A model generated the notes under the pieces. That model saw only the letters and a list, made by a program, of their open reading frames with translations, did not search any database and was not told the DNA's origin. A stretch of DNA of 64,000 nt from positions 1-64,000 of the forward strand of contig JADLHU010000013.1 in assembly GCA_020848655.1 (NCBI GenBank), given 5' to 3'. The stretch is from Novosphingobium sp. (GTDB lineage: Bacteria > Pseudomonadota > Alphaproteobacteria > Sphingomonadales > Sphingomonadaceae). Below are positions 42,904-51,949 of the stretch, one piece after another. Numbering within the stretch: the first letter of the stretch is position 1; the number at the start of each line of letters is the position of its first letter. The translations under genes were made by a program, and so were the position numbers.

Positions 42904-43695
42904 TCAAAGAAGCGCCCAGCCGCCGTCCACGGGCAGGTCTACGCCCGTGATCTGTCGCGACAGGTCGGATGACAGGAAGAGGCAGGCATTGGCCACGTCC
43001 TCGTCGGTGGAAATGCGGCGCAGCGCGTATTCGGCCGCGTGCGAGGCGACGGCTTCTTCCTCGCTCACGCCCTCGGCAGCGGCGACGGCGGGGATCACCT
43101 TGGTGCGAAAGCGCGGGCCATCGACCATGCCGGGGGCCACGCAGTTCACGTTGACGTTGAAGGGGCCGGCTTCGAGCGCGGTGGATTTGGTGATGCCGCG
43201 CAGGCCCCACTTGGACGCCGAATAGGCCATGCGGCCGGCGCGTCCGCGCATGCCGAAGGTGCCGCCGACATTGACGATCTTGCCATAGCGGCGCGCGATC
43301 ATCGCCGGCAGCACCGATCGCATCGCGTTGAAGCAGCCGCCCATGTTGAGCGTGACGATCTGGTCGAATTCCTCGGGCGTGGTGTCCCACGCGGTCTTGC
43401 CCACCGGGCCGGTGCCGCCGGCGATGTTGACCAGCACGTCGATCGCGCCGAACGCCTGCAGGGTCTGCGTGGCCAGGCGATCGGTATCGGCGGCAACGGT
43501 CACGTCACAGGCGACGCCGATGGCGCGGGCGCCCGCTTCCTTGAGTTCGGCGACCAGCCCGTCAACGGCTTGCATGTCCCGGCCGGACAATACCAGAGCG
43601 GCGCCTTCGCGTGCGTAGGCCCGGCTGATCGCAGGGCCCATGCCCTTTGCGGCGCCGGTGAGGATCACCGTTCTGCCATTCAAACCAAAACTCAA
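42904..43695 (-). CDS. Short-chain dehydrogenase/reductase (paralogue 1)
   Basis: A 263-residue NAD(P)-dependent oxidoreductase. The cofactor loop is TGAAKGMGPAI (residues 11-21), with NIAGG (NAG-type) and the catalytic YSASK (Y-x3-K). The C-terminus has DLSRQITGVDLPVDGGWALL. It closely resembles the SDR at 61802-62602 through GMRGRAGR.YSASKWGLRG, indicating paralogy within the island. It is the first gene of block B, divergent from LysR. Confidence 0.94.
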   Translation of the reverse strand: MSFGLNGRTVILTGAAKGMGPAISRAYAREGAALVLSGRDMQAVDGLVAELKEAGARAIGVACDVTVAADTDRLATQTLQAFGAIDVLVNIAGGTGPVGKTAWDTTPEEFDQIVTLNMGGCFNAMRSVLPAMIARRYGKIVNVGGTFGMRGRAGRMAYSASKWGLRGITKSTALEAGPFNVNVNCVAPGMVDGPRFRTKVIPAVAAAEGVSEEEAVASHAAEYALRRISTDEDVANACLFLSSDLSRQITGVDLPVDGGWALL

Positions 43696-43805
43696 AACCC
43701 GTCTCCTGTCCTGCCAGCATGGCCGGCGGGCTTGTCAAAACCGGGAAAATCGATGAACATCCTCGTTGCGCCAAAGATGCATCTGTTTTCCTTTTTTTCC
43801 AGGTT

Positions 43806-43828
43806 CTTGCGAATTTCCCTTCCGCAAG
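43806..43828. promoter_or_regulatory. Candidate LysR binding dyad in the SDR-LysR divergent gap
   Basis: CTTGCG-N11-CGCAAG (43806-43811 and 43823-43828), a perfect 6-bp dyad. It lies about midway in the 261-base gap between the divergent SDR (43695) and LysR (43957) genes. Spacing suits a LysR-type box. The rest of the gap is AT-rich (poly-T at 43791-43797) and presumably holds both promoters. Confidence 0.55.
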
Positions 43829-43956
43829 GAACCGGGGCCGGGCCAGCGCTCCGCCGACCGGGCACCTCGTGGATACCGCGTTTGCGTGTTGTCCAGGGGG
43901 TGCTAAATTAAGGTATTGGCGTTGCCCAAAAAGAAACATGGAAAGGGCTGTGGCTT

Positions 43957-44883
43957 ATGGCGTTCCGCAACATGCGCATCTGGCGCTACATCGAGGAAGT
44001 CGCGCGGGTGGGATCGGTGCGGCAGGCGGCCGAGCGGCTCAACGTCACGCCTTCGGCGCTGCTGCGCCGGATACAGGATGCCGAACACGATCTGGGCGCG
44101 CCGATCTTCGAACGCAGCGTCACGGGCGTGCGCCCCACCCAGGCCGGCCAGATCCTGATCCAGTGGATCCGCAACCAGGATGCCGAACTGCGCCGGGTCT
44201 TCTCGCATGTCGAGGAACTGAAAGGGCTGCAGCGCGGCGACGTGCGGATCGCGTGCAGCCAGGCGGTGGCGCGCAGCTTCCTGTTGCAGGAAATCCGCAC
44301 GATGCGCGAAGCCTACCCTTTCGTGAAATACCACGTGTCGGTGATGGACCATAACAGCGCGATGCAGGCGCTGATCAACTATGACATCGACCTGGTGCTG
44401 ATCTTCAAGCCGCACCTGACCGCCGAACTGCGCGTCGTCACCTCCACCGGCCAGCGGCTTGTGGCGATCATGGCGCATGACCATCCGCTTGCCGGATCCA
44501 GCAGCGTCCGGCTGCGCGAATGCATGGACTATCCGATCGCGCTGCCGGATCGCAATTTCGGCGGGCGCGAGATCATCGAGCAGCGGCTGGTCACCAGTTC
44601 GATGGAAATGGATGTCGCGCTGGAGGCGAACAGCTTCGACCTGCTGGCCGATTTCGTGCTCGACAGCCAGGCGATCACCTTCCAGATCGAGATCGGTTCT
44701 TTGCTGTGCCAGGCCGATCCGCGCTGGGCGGTGCGCCCGATCAGCGATGCCGACACGCCCTATGGCCCGCTGGTGCTGGGCTATCTGAAAGGCCGCAACC
44801 TGCCCTTGGCGACCGCGAAGTTTTCCGAGCAACTGGCGCGCAGCCTGGACGCGCTGCGCACCCTGCCGCTGGTCGAGAACTGA
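43957..44883 (+). CDS. LysR-family transcriptional regulator
   Basis: A 308-residue regulator. The N-terminal winged HTH is at residues 8-65 (EVARVGSVRQAAERLNVTPSALLRRIQDAEHDLGAPIFERS in parts). A periplasmic-binding-protein-like effector domain follows, from about residue 95. GGAAAGGG lies nine bases before the ATG. It is divergent from the block B SDR operon and convergent with the second hyuB gene, so it may control the SDR-to-MFS operon. The effector is unknown. Confidence 0.94.
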   Translation: MAFRNMRIWRYIEEVARVGSVRQAAERLNVTPSALLRRIQDAEHDLGAPIFERSVTGVRPTQAGQILIQWIRNQDAELRRVFSHVEELKGLQRGDVRIACSQAVARSFLLQEIRTMREAYPFVKYHVSVMDHNSAMQALINYDIDLVLIFKPHLTAELRVVTSTGQRLVAIMAHDHPLAGSSSVRLRECMDYPIALPDRNFGGREIIEQRLVTSSMEMDVALEANSFDLLADFVLDSQAITFQIEIGSLLCQADPRWAVRPISDADTPYGPLVLGYLKGRNLPLATAKFSEQLARSLDALRTLPLVEN

Positions 44884-44890
44884 CAGCCGG

Positions 44891-44909
44891 CCGGGCGCCA
44901 GGCGCCCGG
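44891..44909. terminator. Hairpin after the LysR gene
   Basis: CCGGGCGCC (44891-44899) and GGCGCCCGG (44901-44909) form a perfect 9-bp stem with a one-base nominal loop, so in practice a shorter stem with a larger loop. It lies eight bases after the LysR stop. There is no T-run. Confidence 0.4.
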
Positions 44910-44946
44910 TTCAGCCTTTCCAGCCCCCGGTTCAGCCTTTCCAGCC
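44905..44946. repeat. 21-bp tandem duplication across the hyuB stop codon
   Basis: Two identical adjacent 21-bp copies, 44905-44925 and 44926-44946, each reading CCCGGTTCAGCCTTTCCAGC plus C. The second copy contains the minus-strand stop codon of the second hyuB (TCA at 44932-44934) and its last four codons (GWKG). The first copy repeats these downstream. This is a recent local duplication with no effect on the protein. Confidence 0.9.
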
Positions 44947-46590
44947 ATAATCGCGGCGCGCCGCATCTTCGGACACGAAGCCATCGCGAACGTCCGCGGC
45001 GATGCGATCGTCCGGGCGCTGGCCGACCGGGCCAAGCCCGGCGCCGCCCGGCACGTCGAGCACCAGCCGGTCGCCCCTGGGGATGGCTTGCAGGCCCTTG
45101 GCGCGCATCGTGGTTCCCGATTTCAGCCGGACGCGGCCCGCCGCGCCATCGCCGCCGCCGTCACGGCCGCGCGCCGGGCGATCGACGCGTTCGTACATCG
45201 CCAGGACTTCGAACGGCGCATCGCCGCGCGCGCTGACTTCGATGGTCTGGCCAAGGCCGCCGCGATGCAGGCCGACCCCGCCGCTGTCGCAGCGCAGTTC
45301 CTTCTTCCAGATGACGATCGGCGCGCTGGCTTCGGTCACTTCCACCGGCATCGCGCGGACCCCGCTGGGGAACGCGGTGCCCGACAGTCCGTCCAGCCCG
45401 GGCCGCCCACCCGAGCCGCCGCTGTTGAAGAACACGGTGTCAAAGTCGATCCCCTGGCCATTGCTGCCCGTGGGGGCGACGCGGCCGCGAAGCTGCACGC
45501 TCCACAAGCACGAACTGCCTTCGGCCGGCACGCGATCGGGGATGACTTGCGCCAGGCAGCCGAACACCACGTCGGGCAGCATCTGACCGATCACGTGCCG
45601 CGCGGCGACTGGCGCCGGGCGCTCCACATTGAGGATCGAGCCGAGCGGCGCCTTGACGATGAACGGCGCCAGCGCGCCATGGTTGTTGGGGATTTCGGGC
45701 GTCAGCGCGCAGCGCAGCGCGAAGACGGTATAGGCGCGGCAATAGTTGAGCACCAGATTGATGCCGCGCGGCACGGCGGCATCGGTGCCTTCGTAATCGA
45801 CGACGACGTCATCCTCGCCGATGGTGACCGAACCGCGCAGCGTGATCGGGTGATCGTATCCGTCGATCGTCATTTCGGCGCGCCACTGCCCCTTGGGCAA
45901 GGCGGCGATCGCGGCGCGGGTGGCGGTCAGCGACTGGTCGACGATATAGTCGGCCAGATCGTCCAGCCCGTCGAGCTGGAATTCGGCCAGCGTTTCCGAA
46001 AGCCGCCGCGCCGCGCTGGTGTTGCTGGCGACATAGGACAATACGTCGCCTTCGACTTGCAGCGGGGTGCGCACGTTCTGGCGCAGGATCGCCAGCAGGT
46101 CTTCGTTCAGCTTGTGCGCCGACACCAGCTTGAGCAGCGGGATCTGGATGCCTTCCTCGAACACCGAACGGCCATCGGGGCCTTGCCCCAGCCCGCCGAT
46201 GTCGACCTGGTGGCAGCACACGCCCAGCAGCGCGACCACGCGGCCGCCATGGAACGCGGGGCTGACCACGGTCACGTCATGCAGGTGGCCGGCGGTCAGC
46301 CAGGGGTCGTTGGTGATGTAGTGATCGCCATCCACCATCGTTTCGATCGGGAATTTCTCCAGGAAATGGCAGACGCCCGCCGCCATCGAATTGACGTGGC
46401 CGGGCGTGCCCGTCACCGCTTCGGCGATCAGCCGCCCGCGCGTGTCGAACAGCGCGGCCGAAAGATCGCCGGCATCGCGCACCGTGGTGGAAAAGGCCGT
46501 GCGCATCAGCGTCTGCGCCTGTTCCTCGACGATGGAGATCAGCCGCGTCCACATCACCTGCTTGCGCAGATCGCCCAGGGCTTCCTTCAT
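44932..46590 (-). CDS. hyuB: Hydantoinase B/oxoprolinase family protein, HyuB type (second pair)
   Basis: A 552-residue paralogue of the first HyuB. Conserved segments are TLMRTAFSTTVRDAGDLSAALFD near residue 27, GTPGHVNSMAAGVCHFLEKF, GDHYITNDPWLTAGHLHDVTVV and GVCCHQVDIGG. It also has the C-terminal GGDGAAGRVRLKSG. It is coupled to the second hyuA by a four-base overlap. Differences from the first pair (552 against 582 residues, different N-terminal loops) suggest a different ring substrate. Confidence 0.92.
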   Translation of the reverse strand: MKEALGDLRKQVMWTRLISIVEEQAQTLMRTAFSTTVRDAGDLSAALFDTRGRLIAEAVTGTPGHVNSMAAGVCHFLEKFPIETMVDGDHYITNDPWLTAGHLHDVTVVSPAFHGGRVVALLGVCCHQVDIGGLGQGPDGRSVFEEGIQIPLLKLVSAHKLNEDLLAILRQNVRTPLQVEGDVLSYVASNTSAARRLSETLAEFQLDGLDDLADYIVDQSLTATRAAIAALPKGQWRAEMTIDGYDHPITLRGSVTIGEDDVVVDYEGTDAAVPRGINLVLNYCRAYTVFALRCALTPEIPNNHGALAPFIVKAPLGSILNVERPAPVAARHVIGQMLPDVVFGCLAQVIPDRVPAEGSSCLWSVQLRGRVAPTGSNGQGIDFDTVFFNSGGSGGRPGLDGLSGTAFPSGVRAMPVEVTEASAPIVIWKKELRCDSGGVGLHRGGLGQTIEVSARGDAPFEVLAMYERVDRPARGRDGGGDGAAGRVRLKSGTTMRAKGLQAIPRGDRLVLDVPGGAGLGPVGQRPDDRIAADVRDGFVSEDAARRDYGWKG

Positions 46591-48677
46591 GCGCCGATCT
46601 CCTTGGCGGGCTTGCGTTCCAGGATGATGAAGCCGGCGGGGTCCAGCACCGCATCGAATACGGGGGATACCACCGATGTCGTCTCGCGCTCCACGATCAG
46701 CGCGGGGCCTTCGATATAGTCGCCGGGCTGCAAGGTTTCGCGGTCGAACAGACCGTATTCGAGCGGCTGGGCCAGCCCCGGATCGCAGACGGTGCGCCGT
46801 GTTGGCGGCTGGACAAGGCGTTGCCGCTCTGCCGCCGCGACGGGGGGCTGCGCTTCGGGCAGCGTCGATGCGGTGACGCGCCAGGTCAGGATTTCGACGG
46901 GCAGCGACAGGACCACGCCATATTGCGCGCGGTAGACCTCCTCGAACGCCGCCAGCAGCATGGCTTCGTCGGCATCGTGCAGCATCCGGTTGGGCACGGG
47001 CACGGACAGTTCATAGCCCTGGCCCTGATAGCGGGCCAGGCACAGCCGCTGTTCGATGACCGGCCGGTCGGCCGCGCCTTTCGCCACCAGCGCGCGCGCT
47101 TCCGCGCTCATCGCGCACAGCAGTGCGTTGACCGCCGCGAAATCGGTCGCGCCAACGATCTGCGGCAGGCTTCGCGCCAGTTCATAGGCGATCGGCGCGC
47201 GCAGGAAGCCGACGGCAGAGCCGACCCCGGCGCTGCGCGGGATGATCACGCGGTCCACGCCGATCTTTTCGGCAACGCGCGCCGCGTGCAGCGGGGCGCA
47301 GCCGCCGAAGGCGATCATCGTGCGCCCTTCCATGGTTTCGCCCTGCTCGACCGCGTGAACGCGCGCGGCGCTGGCCATGGTTTCATCGACGATCTCGCTG
47401 ACGCCGATCGCCAGCGCGTCGGCCTCGCCGCCCCAGATGCCCAGCGCGGCAAGCGCCGCGCCCGAGGCGGCCGGGTCCAGATGCACCTTGCCGCCGGCGA
47501 ACGCCGCCGGATCGATGCGGCCCAACTGGATGTCGGCATCGGTGACGGTGGGATGCGTGCCGCCGCGCCCATAAGCGGCGGGGCCGGGTTCCGAGCCGGC
47601 GCTGCGCGGCCCGACCGCAAGGCGGCCGGCGGCATCGACGGCGGCGATGGAACCGCCGCCCGCGCCGATTTCCACCATTTCCACCACGGGGATGCGCAGC
47701 GGCAATCCGCTGCCCTTGCGGAAGCGATGGACGCGCGCGACTTCGAACATCTGCGATGTCTGCGGCTTGCCATCGTCGATCAGGCAGATCTTGGCGGTGG
47801 TGCCGCCAACGTCCAGCGCCACGGCGCGCGCCAGGCCGCGTTCGGCCGCGATGGTCCCCGCGAAGATGGCGCCGCCGGCCGGACCGGATTCCACCAGCCG
47901 CACCGGAAAGCGCGCGGCGGTATCCACCGTGGTCAATCCGCCCGAAGACAGCATCAGGAACAGCGGGCAGGTGAAGCCGCGTTCAAGAAGCTGGGCTTCG
48001 AGCCGGCGCAGGTAACTGTCGACGATCGGCTGGACATAGGCATTGGCGACGGTGGTCGAAAACCGTTCGTATTCGCGCATTTCTGGCGAAACTTCGCTGG
48101 ACAGCGAAAGGCCGGCGTCGGGAATTTCCTGCCGGATGATCGCGGCCGCCGCCTGTTCGTGCGCCGGATTGGCATAAGCGTGCAGAAAGGCGATCGCCAC
48201 GCTGCGGATGCCGTCCTGCCGCCAGCGGACGGCCGCCGCGCGCACGGCGTCCTCGTCCAGCGGCAGCAGCACTTCGCCATTGGCGGCGATCCGTTCGGGC
48301 ACGCCGATGCGCAAGCTGCGCTCGATCAGCGGCGCCGGCTTGTCCATCGCGATGTCGTACTGGTCGAAGCGGCTTTCGGTGCCCAGTTCCAGCACGTCGC
48401 GGAACCCTTCGGTGGTCAGCAGCGCGGTGGGCACGCCGCGCCGTTCGATCAGCGCGTTCGTCGCCAGCGTGGTGCCATGCACGACCAGCCCGACATCGCC
48501 CGGCGCCAGCCCCGCTTCCGCCAGCAGGATCGTCACCCCTTCCAGCAGCGCGCGTTCGGGCGCGTCGTAGGTGGTGAGGATCTTGGTCGAATGCCGGCCC
48601 GCGGGGGTTTCGAGCACGACATCGGTGAAGGTGCCGCCGATGTCGGCACCGATGCGGATATTCGGGTTGGAAGCCAT
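46587..48677 (-). CDS. hyuA: Hydantoinase/oxoprolinase family protein, HyuA type (second pair)
   Basis: A 696-residue ATP-dependent HyuA with the actin-like motifs GADIGGTFTDVVLE (residues 9-22), HGTTLATNALIERRG, DVGGTTAKICLI and VEIGAGGGSIAAVD, ending ILERKPAKEIGA. The ATG at 48675-48677 (MASNPNIRIGADIGG) was chosen; the frame remains open 105 codons upstream through the oxygenase gene but with no family similarity. It follows the 2OG oxygenase gene by 35 bases and forms block C. Confidence 0.92.
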   Translation of the reverse strand: MASNPNIRIGADIGGTFTDVVLETPAGRHSTKILTTYDAPERALLEGVTILLAEAGLAPGDVGLVVHGTTLATNALIERRGVPTALLTTEGFRDVLELGTESRFDQYDIAMDKPAPLIERSLRIGVPERIAANGEVLLPLDEDAVRAAAVRWRQDGIRSVAIAFLHAYANPAHEQAAAAIIRQEIPDAGLSLSSEVSPEMREYERFSTTVANAYVQPIVDSYLRRLEAQLLERGFTCPLFLMLSSGGLTTVDTAARFPVRLVESGPAGGAIFAGTIAAERGLARAVALDVGGTTAKICLIDDGKPQTSQMFEVARVHRFRKGSGLPLRIPVVEMVEIGAGGGSIAAVDAAGRLAVGPRSAGSEPGPAAYGRGGTHPTVTDADIQLGRIDPAAFAGGKVHLDPAASGAALAALGIWGGEADALAIGVSEIVDETMASAARVHAVEQGETMEGRTMIAFGGCAPLHAARVAEKIGVDRVIIPRSAGVGSAVGFLRAPIAYELARSLPQIVGATDFAAVNALLCAMSAEARALVAKGAADRPVIEQRLCLARYQGQGYELSVPVPNRMLHDADEAMLLAAFEEVYRAQYGVVLSLPVEILTWRVTASTLPEAQPPVAAAERQRLVQPPTRRTVCDPGLAQPLEYGLFDRETLQPGDYIEGPALIVERETTSVVSPVFDAVLDPAGFIILERKPAKEIGA

Positions 48678-48712
48678 CGTCCGGTCTCGTGTCACGTCTT
48701 GCGGGGCCAGGC

Positions 48713-49714
48713 TCAAACCGCGTTCGCTTCCAGCCGCTTGTAGAAGCGGACAAGGTGATCTTCGACGCGGACATAGGGATAGCGCGGCTCGTCGCCATCG
48801 AGCAGTTCGCGGACCGGGCCGACAACCACGTCGCGATCGGGGTTGGCGAAGAACGGAATGGAATAGCGTTCCCGCCCGGACTGGTTCCTGACGCGGTGAT
48901 AGTTCGAAATGAACCGGCCGTTCGACCACCACATCATCATGTCGCCGACGTTGATCGTGAAGGCGTCCTCGATCGGCGGGGCCTGGATCCACACCCCGTC
49001 GCGGCGCTTGACCTCAAGGCCGCCGACATCGTCCTGCATCAGGATCGTGACCGGGCCTTCATCGGTGTGCGACACGGTGTTGAACACGTCCTGATCGACC
49101 CCGGCCGGCAGCGGCGGGTAGTACAGCAGGCTGAGCTGCGAAGGCGGCGCGGTGAAGAAGCCGTCGAAATGGTTTTCGGGCAGGCCAAGGCCCAGCGCGA
49201 AGGCGCGCAGCAGTTCCAGCGAAAGGTTGTGCATCGCCGCCAGCCAGGCTTCGCACGCTTCGCGAAAGGCGGGCATCGTGGCGGGCCAGCGATTGGCCCG
49301 CGCGAAGATGCCGGCATGGGGATCGTCTTCGCGGGCAGCGCCCGGCCATTCCAGTTGCAGGCGGTACTGATCGAACAGGCGCGTATCGCGCGACCAGGTT
49401 TCCGAACGGGGGGAAGGCACCCAGCCGCGATACCAGTCGGGCGTGGCGCGGCAGTCCTGCTTGCTGTCGTCGGGCTGCTGGAAGAAGCTGGCGCTCTGCC
49501 CGAAAATGGCGCTGCGCAGCGAAGGCGCCACGCCGTGGCCCTTCAGATAGAAGAAGCCGATCATCTCGCAGGCATTGGCGATCTCGTCGGCCACGGCCTG
49601 GCGTTCGGCGGGGCCGCCGGTGAGGAAGGGCGCGAAATCGACCATCGGCACCTGCTGGAGGGCCACGGCTTGCGCCATGATGTTGTCATCTTCGCTTCGT
49701 TCGCTGCGACTCAT
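48713..49714 (-). CDS. Isopenicillin N synthase-like 2-oxoglutarate/Fe(II) oxygenase
   Basis: A 333-residue non-heme iron oxygenase. The N-terminal DIOX_N-type region begins QVPMVDFAPFL. The iron triad is H216-x-D218 (SHTDEGPVTIL) and H273 (SNYHRVRN), and R283-x-S285 (RYSIPFF) is the 2OG-binding pair. It is therefore a 2OG-type dioxygenase, although IPNS-like enzymes in bacteria may use other substrates. The start at 49714 has GGAG nine bases upstream; an ATG at 49678 (MAQAVALQQVP) is an alternative. It probably hydroxylates an intermediate before the second Hyu pair acts. Confidence 0.92.
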   Translation of the reverse strand: MSRSERSEDDNIMAQAVALQQVPMVDFAPFLTGGPAERQAVADEIANACEMIGFFYLKGHGVAPSLRSAIFGQSASFFQQPDDSKQDCRATPDWYRGWVPSPRSETWSRDTRLFDQYRLQLEWPGAAREDDPHAGIFARANRWPATMPAFREACEAWLAAMHNLSLELLRAFALGLGLPENHFDGFFTAPPSQLSLLYYPPLPAGVDQDVFNTVSHTDEGPVTILMQDDVGGLEVKRRDGVWIQAPPIEDAFTINVGDMMMWWSNGRFISNYHRVRNQSGRERYSIPFFANPDRDVVVGPVRELLDGDEPRYPYVRVEDHLVRFYKRLEANAV

Positions 49715-49838
49715 GCACTTGCGCTCCGCCACCAGATCAAGGGATAGGAGCGGAGCGTACCGCCATTTGCGGAAGGACGGGCAGTGCTTTTCCGGCGCGG
49801 TGGTGTGTCGCAATGGGCTACGGCTGGTGGGGTAGTGA

Positions 49839-49851
49839 TGCCGTTGCGGCA
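49839..49851. promoter_or_regulatory. Small palindrome in the divergent oxygenase-SDR gap
   Basis: TGCCG-TTG-CGGCA, 43 bases before the SDR ATG and 125 bases upstream of the oxygenase gene. A possible operator, but short and GC-rich; weak evidence. Confidence 0.25.
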
Positions 49852-49893
49852 CCATGCTGCGCCGCATTTGGCACAGCGCGCAAGGCGCGGACT

Positions 49894-50724
49894 ATGGCAG
49901 AGCAGGGCTTGATGCAGGACAGGACCGATCAGGATGCCGGCGGCGCTTCCGGCGAAGGCGTGCGCGTTGCCGCGATAACGGGCGCAACGCGCGGCGTGGG
50001 CCGCGAACTGGCCATCGGCCTGGCGCGCAGCGGCATCGCCGTGGCGATCCTGGGGCGTGACCTTGCCGCCGGGCAGGCGGTCGCCGGCCAGATCGCCGAT
50101 GCCGGCGGTCAGGCCCTGGCCATCGCCGCCGACGTGACCGACGAGCATTCGATGGCGCGCGCCGCCGCGCAGGCCGCCGACGCGCTGGGCGTGGCCGACG
50201 CGCTGGTCTGCGCCGCCGGAACGAGCCTGGGCAAGGCGCCGATCCACACGCAGGACCTTGCCGGCTATCGCCAGTGCTTCGATACCAACGTGCTGGGCAT
50301 CGCCACCGCGCTCAAGGCGTTCCTGCCGGCGATGATCGCGCAAGGGGGCGGCCGCATCGTCGCCATCGGCGGCACCTATGGGCACAAGGGCGTGGCGGAG
50401 CAGGCGCTTTATGCCAGTTCGAAATGGGCGGTGCGCGGGCTGATCAAATCGATCGCGCGCGAAGTGGGCCAGCATGGCATCACCGCCAATGTCATCGCGC
50501 CCGGCGGCATAGAGGGCGAAAAGCTGCGCGGCCTGTTCGCGCGGTCGGCCGAACGGCAGGGCACCACCGCCGACGCCGTCATGGCCGATTTCCTGAAAGG
50601 CGCGGCGCTGGGGCGCCTGGTCGATGGCGACGACATCCTTGCCGCGCTGCTGCACTTGCTGGGGCCGGGCGGACGGAACATCACCGGGCAGGACATCGTG
50701 ATCGATGCCGGCACCGTGATCTAG
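49894..50724 (+). CDS. Short-chain dehydrogenase/reductase (paralogue 2)
   Basis: A 276-residue SDR taken from the ATG at 49894 (MAEQGLMQDRTDQD); AAGG lies nine bases upstream. An ATG at 49912 is also possible. The cofactor loop is TGATRGVGREL, then CAAG and catalytic YASSK, ending LGPGGRNITGQDIVIDAGTVI. The GPGGRNITGQ ending is shared with the SDR at 61802, so the two are paralogues. It is the first gene of block D and probably oxidises an alcohol intermediate. Confidence 0.92.
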   Translation: MAEQGLMQDRTDQDAGGASGEGVRVAAITGATRGVGRELAIGLARSGIAVAILGRDLAAGQAVAGQIADAGGQALAIAADVTDEHSMARAAAQAADALGVADALVCAAGTSLGKAPIHTQDLAGYRQCFDTNVLGIATALKAFLPAMIAQGGGRIVAIGGTYGHKGVAEQALYASSKWAVRGLIKSIAREVGQHGITANVIAPGGIEGEKLRGLFARSAERQGTTADAVMADFLKGAALGRLVDGDDILAALLHLLGPGGRNITGQDIVIDAGTVI

Positions 50725-50752
50725 GCATACTGGCATAACTAGGCGACAGTGG

Positions 50753-51949
50753 ATGACCCGACTTAGCGAATACAAGACCGCAACCCAGGCGCTCCATGCG
50801 GGGCGTGATCCCGATGCCAATCACGGCGTCGTCAACCCGCCGGTCTACCATTGCTCGACCGTGATCTTCAAAACGGTCGACGAACTGCTGGATACCCGCA
50901 AGGACCGCGCCAGCGGGGCCTTCGTCGGCTTCACCTATGGCCGCGAAGGCACCGTCACCACCCGCGCCTTCGAGGATGCGGTGACGCTGCTGGAAGGCGG
51001 CTACCGCGCGGTGACGACAAGCTGCGGCCTGGGCGCGATCTGCGCATCGCTGACCGCGTTCCTTTCGGCGGGCGACCATCTGCTGATCGTCGACAGCCTT
51101 TATGGCCCGGCCCGCGATTTCTGCGAGACCTTCCTGCGCCGGTTCGGCGTGGAGATCACATATTACACGCCCGACATCGGCGCCGGGATCGAGGCCCTGT
51201 TCCAGCCCAACACCAAAGTGGTCTATCTGGAATCGCCCGGATCGCTGACGTTCGAGATCACCGACGTGCCGGCGATCACCCGGCTGTGCCGCGCGCGCGG
51301 CATCACCACGATCATGGACAACACCTGGGCCTCGCCGGTGTGCTTCAAGCCGCTGTCGCACGGGGTCGACGTGTCGATCAACGCGGCCACGAAGTATATT
51401 TCCGGCCATAGCGACCTGATGCTGGGCATCGCGGTGTGCACCGAGGATGCGTTCATCCCGGTCAAGAAGACGGCTTCGGCATCGGGGTACTGTGCCGGCC
51501 CGGACGATGTCTACATGGCGCTGCTCGGGTTGCGCACGCTGCCGCTGCGGATGAAGCAGCATCAGGAAAGCGCGCTGAAAGTGGCGACGTGGTTGCAGGG
51601 CCGGCCGGAAGTGGCGCGCGTGATGTATCCCGCGCTGCCGGGCGATCCCAGCCACGCGCTGTGGACGCGCGATTTCACCGGGGCTTCGGGGCTGTTCGGC
51701 GTGGTGTTCAACGCCTGCACCGACACGCAGTTCGCCGCGATGCTCGATCACATGGAACTGTTCCGGCTGGGCTATAGCTGGGGCGGTTATGAAAGCCTGT
51801 GCGTGCCGACGTATCCGGCAACGCTGCGCTCGGCCAAGGCGTGGGAAGCGCCGGGGCCTTCGCTGCGGCTGCACGTGGGGCTGGAAGACACCGACGATCT
51901 GATCGCCGATCTGGAAAAGGGCTTCGCGCGCCTGAGGGCCGCGGCATGA
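50753..51949 (+). CDS. PLP-dependent C-S lyase, cystathionine beta-lyase-like (MetC family)
   Basis: A 398-residue Cys/Met metabolism PLP enzyme. PLP lysine K214 is in NAATKYISGHSD; Y62-G-R64 and SPGSLTFEITDVPAI are typical of the cystathionine beta-lyase branch. Such enzymes cleave C-S bonds of cystathionine or of cysteine S-conjugates, giving pyruvate, ammonia and a thiol. Its position inside a catabolic operon, coupled by ATGA to a DUF3830 gene, suggests a catabolic rather than a methionine-synthesis role. The substrate is unknown. Confidence 0.88.
   Translation: MTRLSEYKTATQALHAGRDPDANHGVVNPPVYHCSTVIFKTVDELLDTRKDRASGAFVGFTYGREGTVTTRAFEDAVTLLEGGYRAVTTSCGLGAICASLTAFLSAGDHLLIVDSLYGPARDFCETFLRRFGVEITYYTPDIGAGIEALFQPNTKVVYLESPGSLTFEITDVPAITRLCRARGITTIMDNTWASPVCFKPLSHGVDVSINAATKYISGHSDLMLGIAVCTEDAFIPVKKTASASGYCAGPDDVYMALLGLRTLPLRMKQHQESALKVATWLQGRPEVARVMYPALPGDPSHALWTRDFTGASGLFGVVFNACTDTQFAAMLDHMELFRLGYSWGGYESLCVPTYPATLRSAKAWEAPGPSLRLHVGLEDTDDLIADLEKGFARLRAAA

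Noticed and set aside
48678..48992. Upstream extension of the second hyuA frame
   Set aside because: These 105 codons lie over the 2OG oxygenase gene in another frame and have no HyuA residues.
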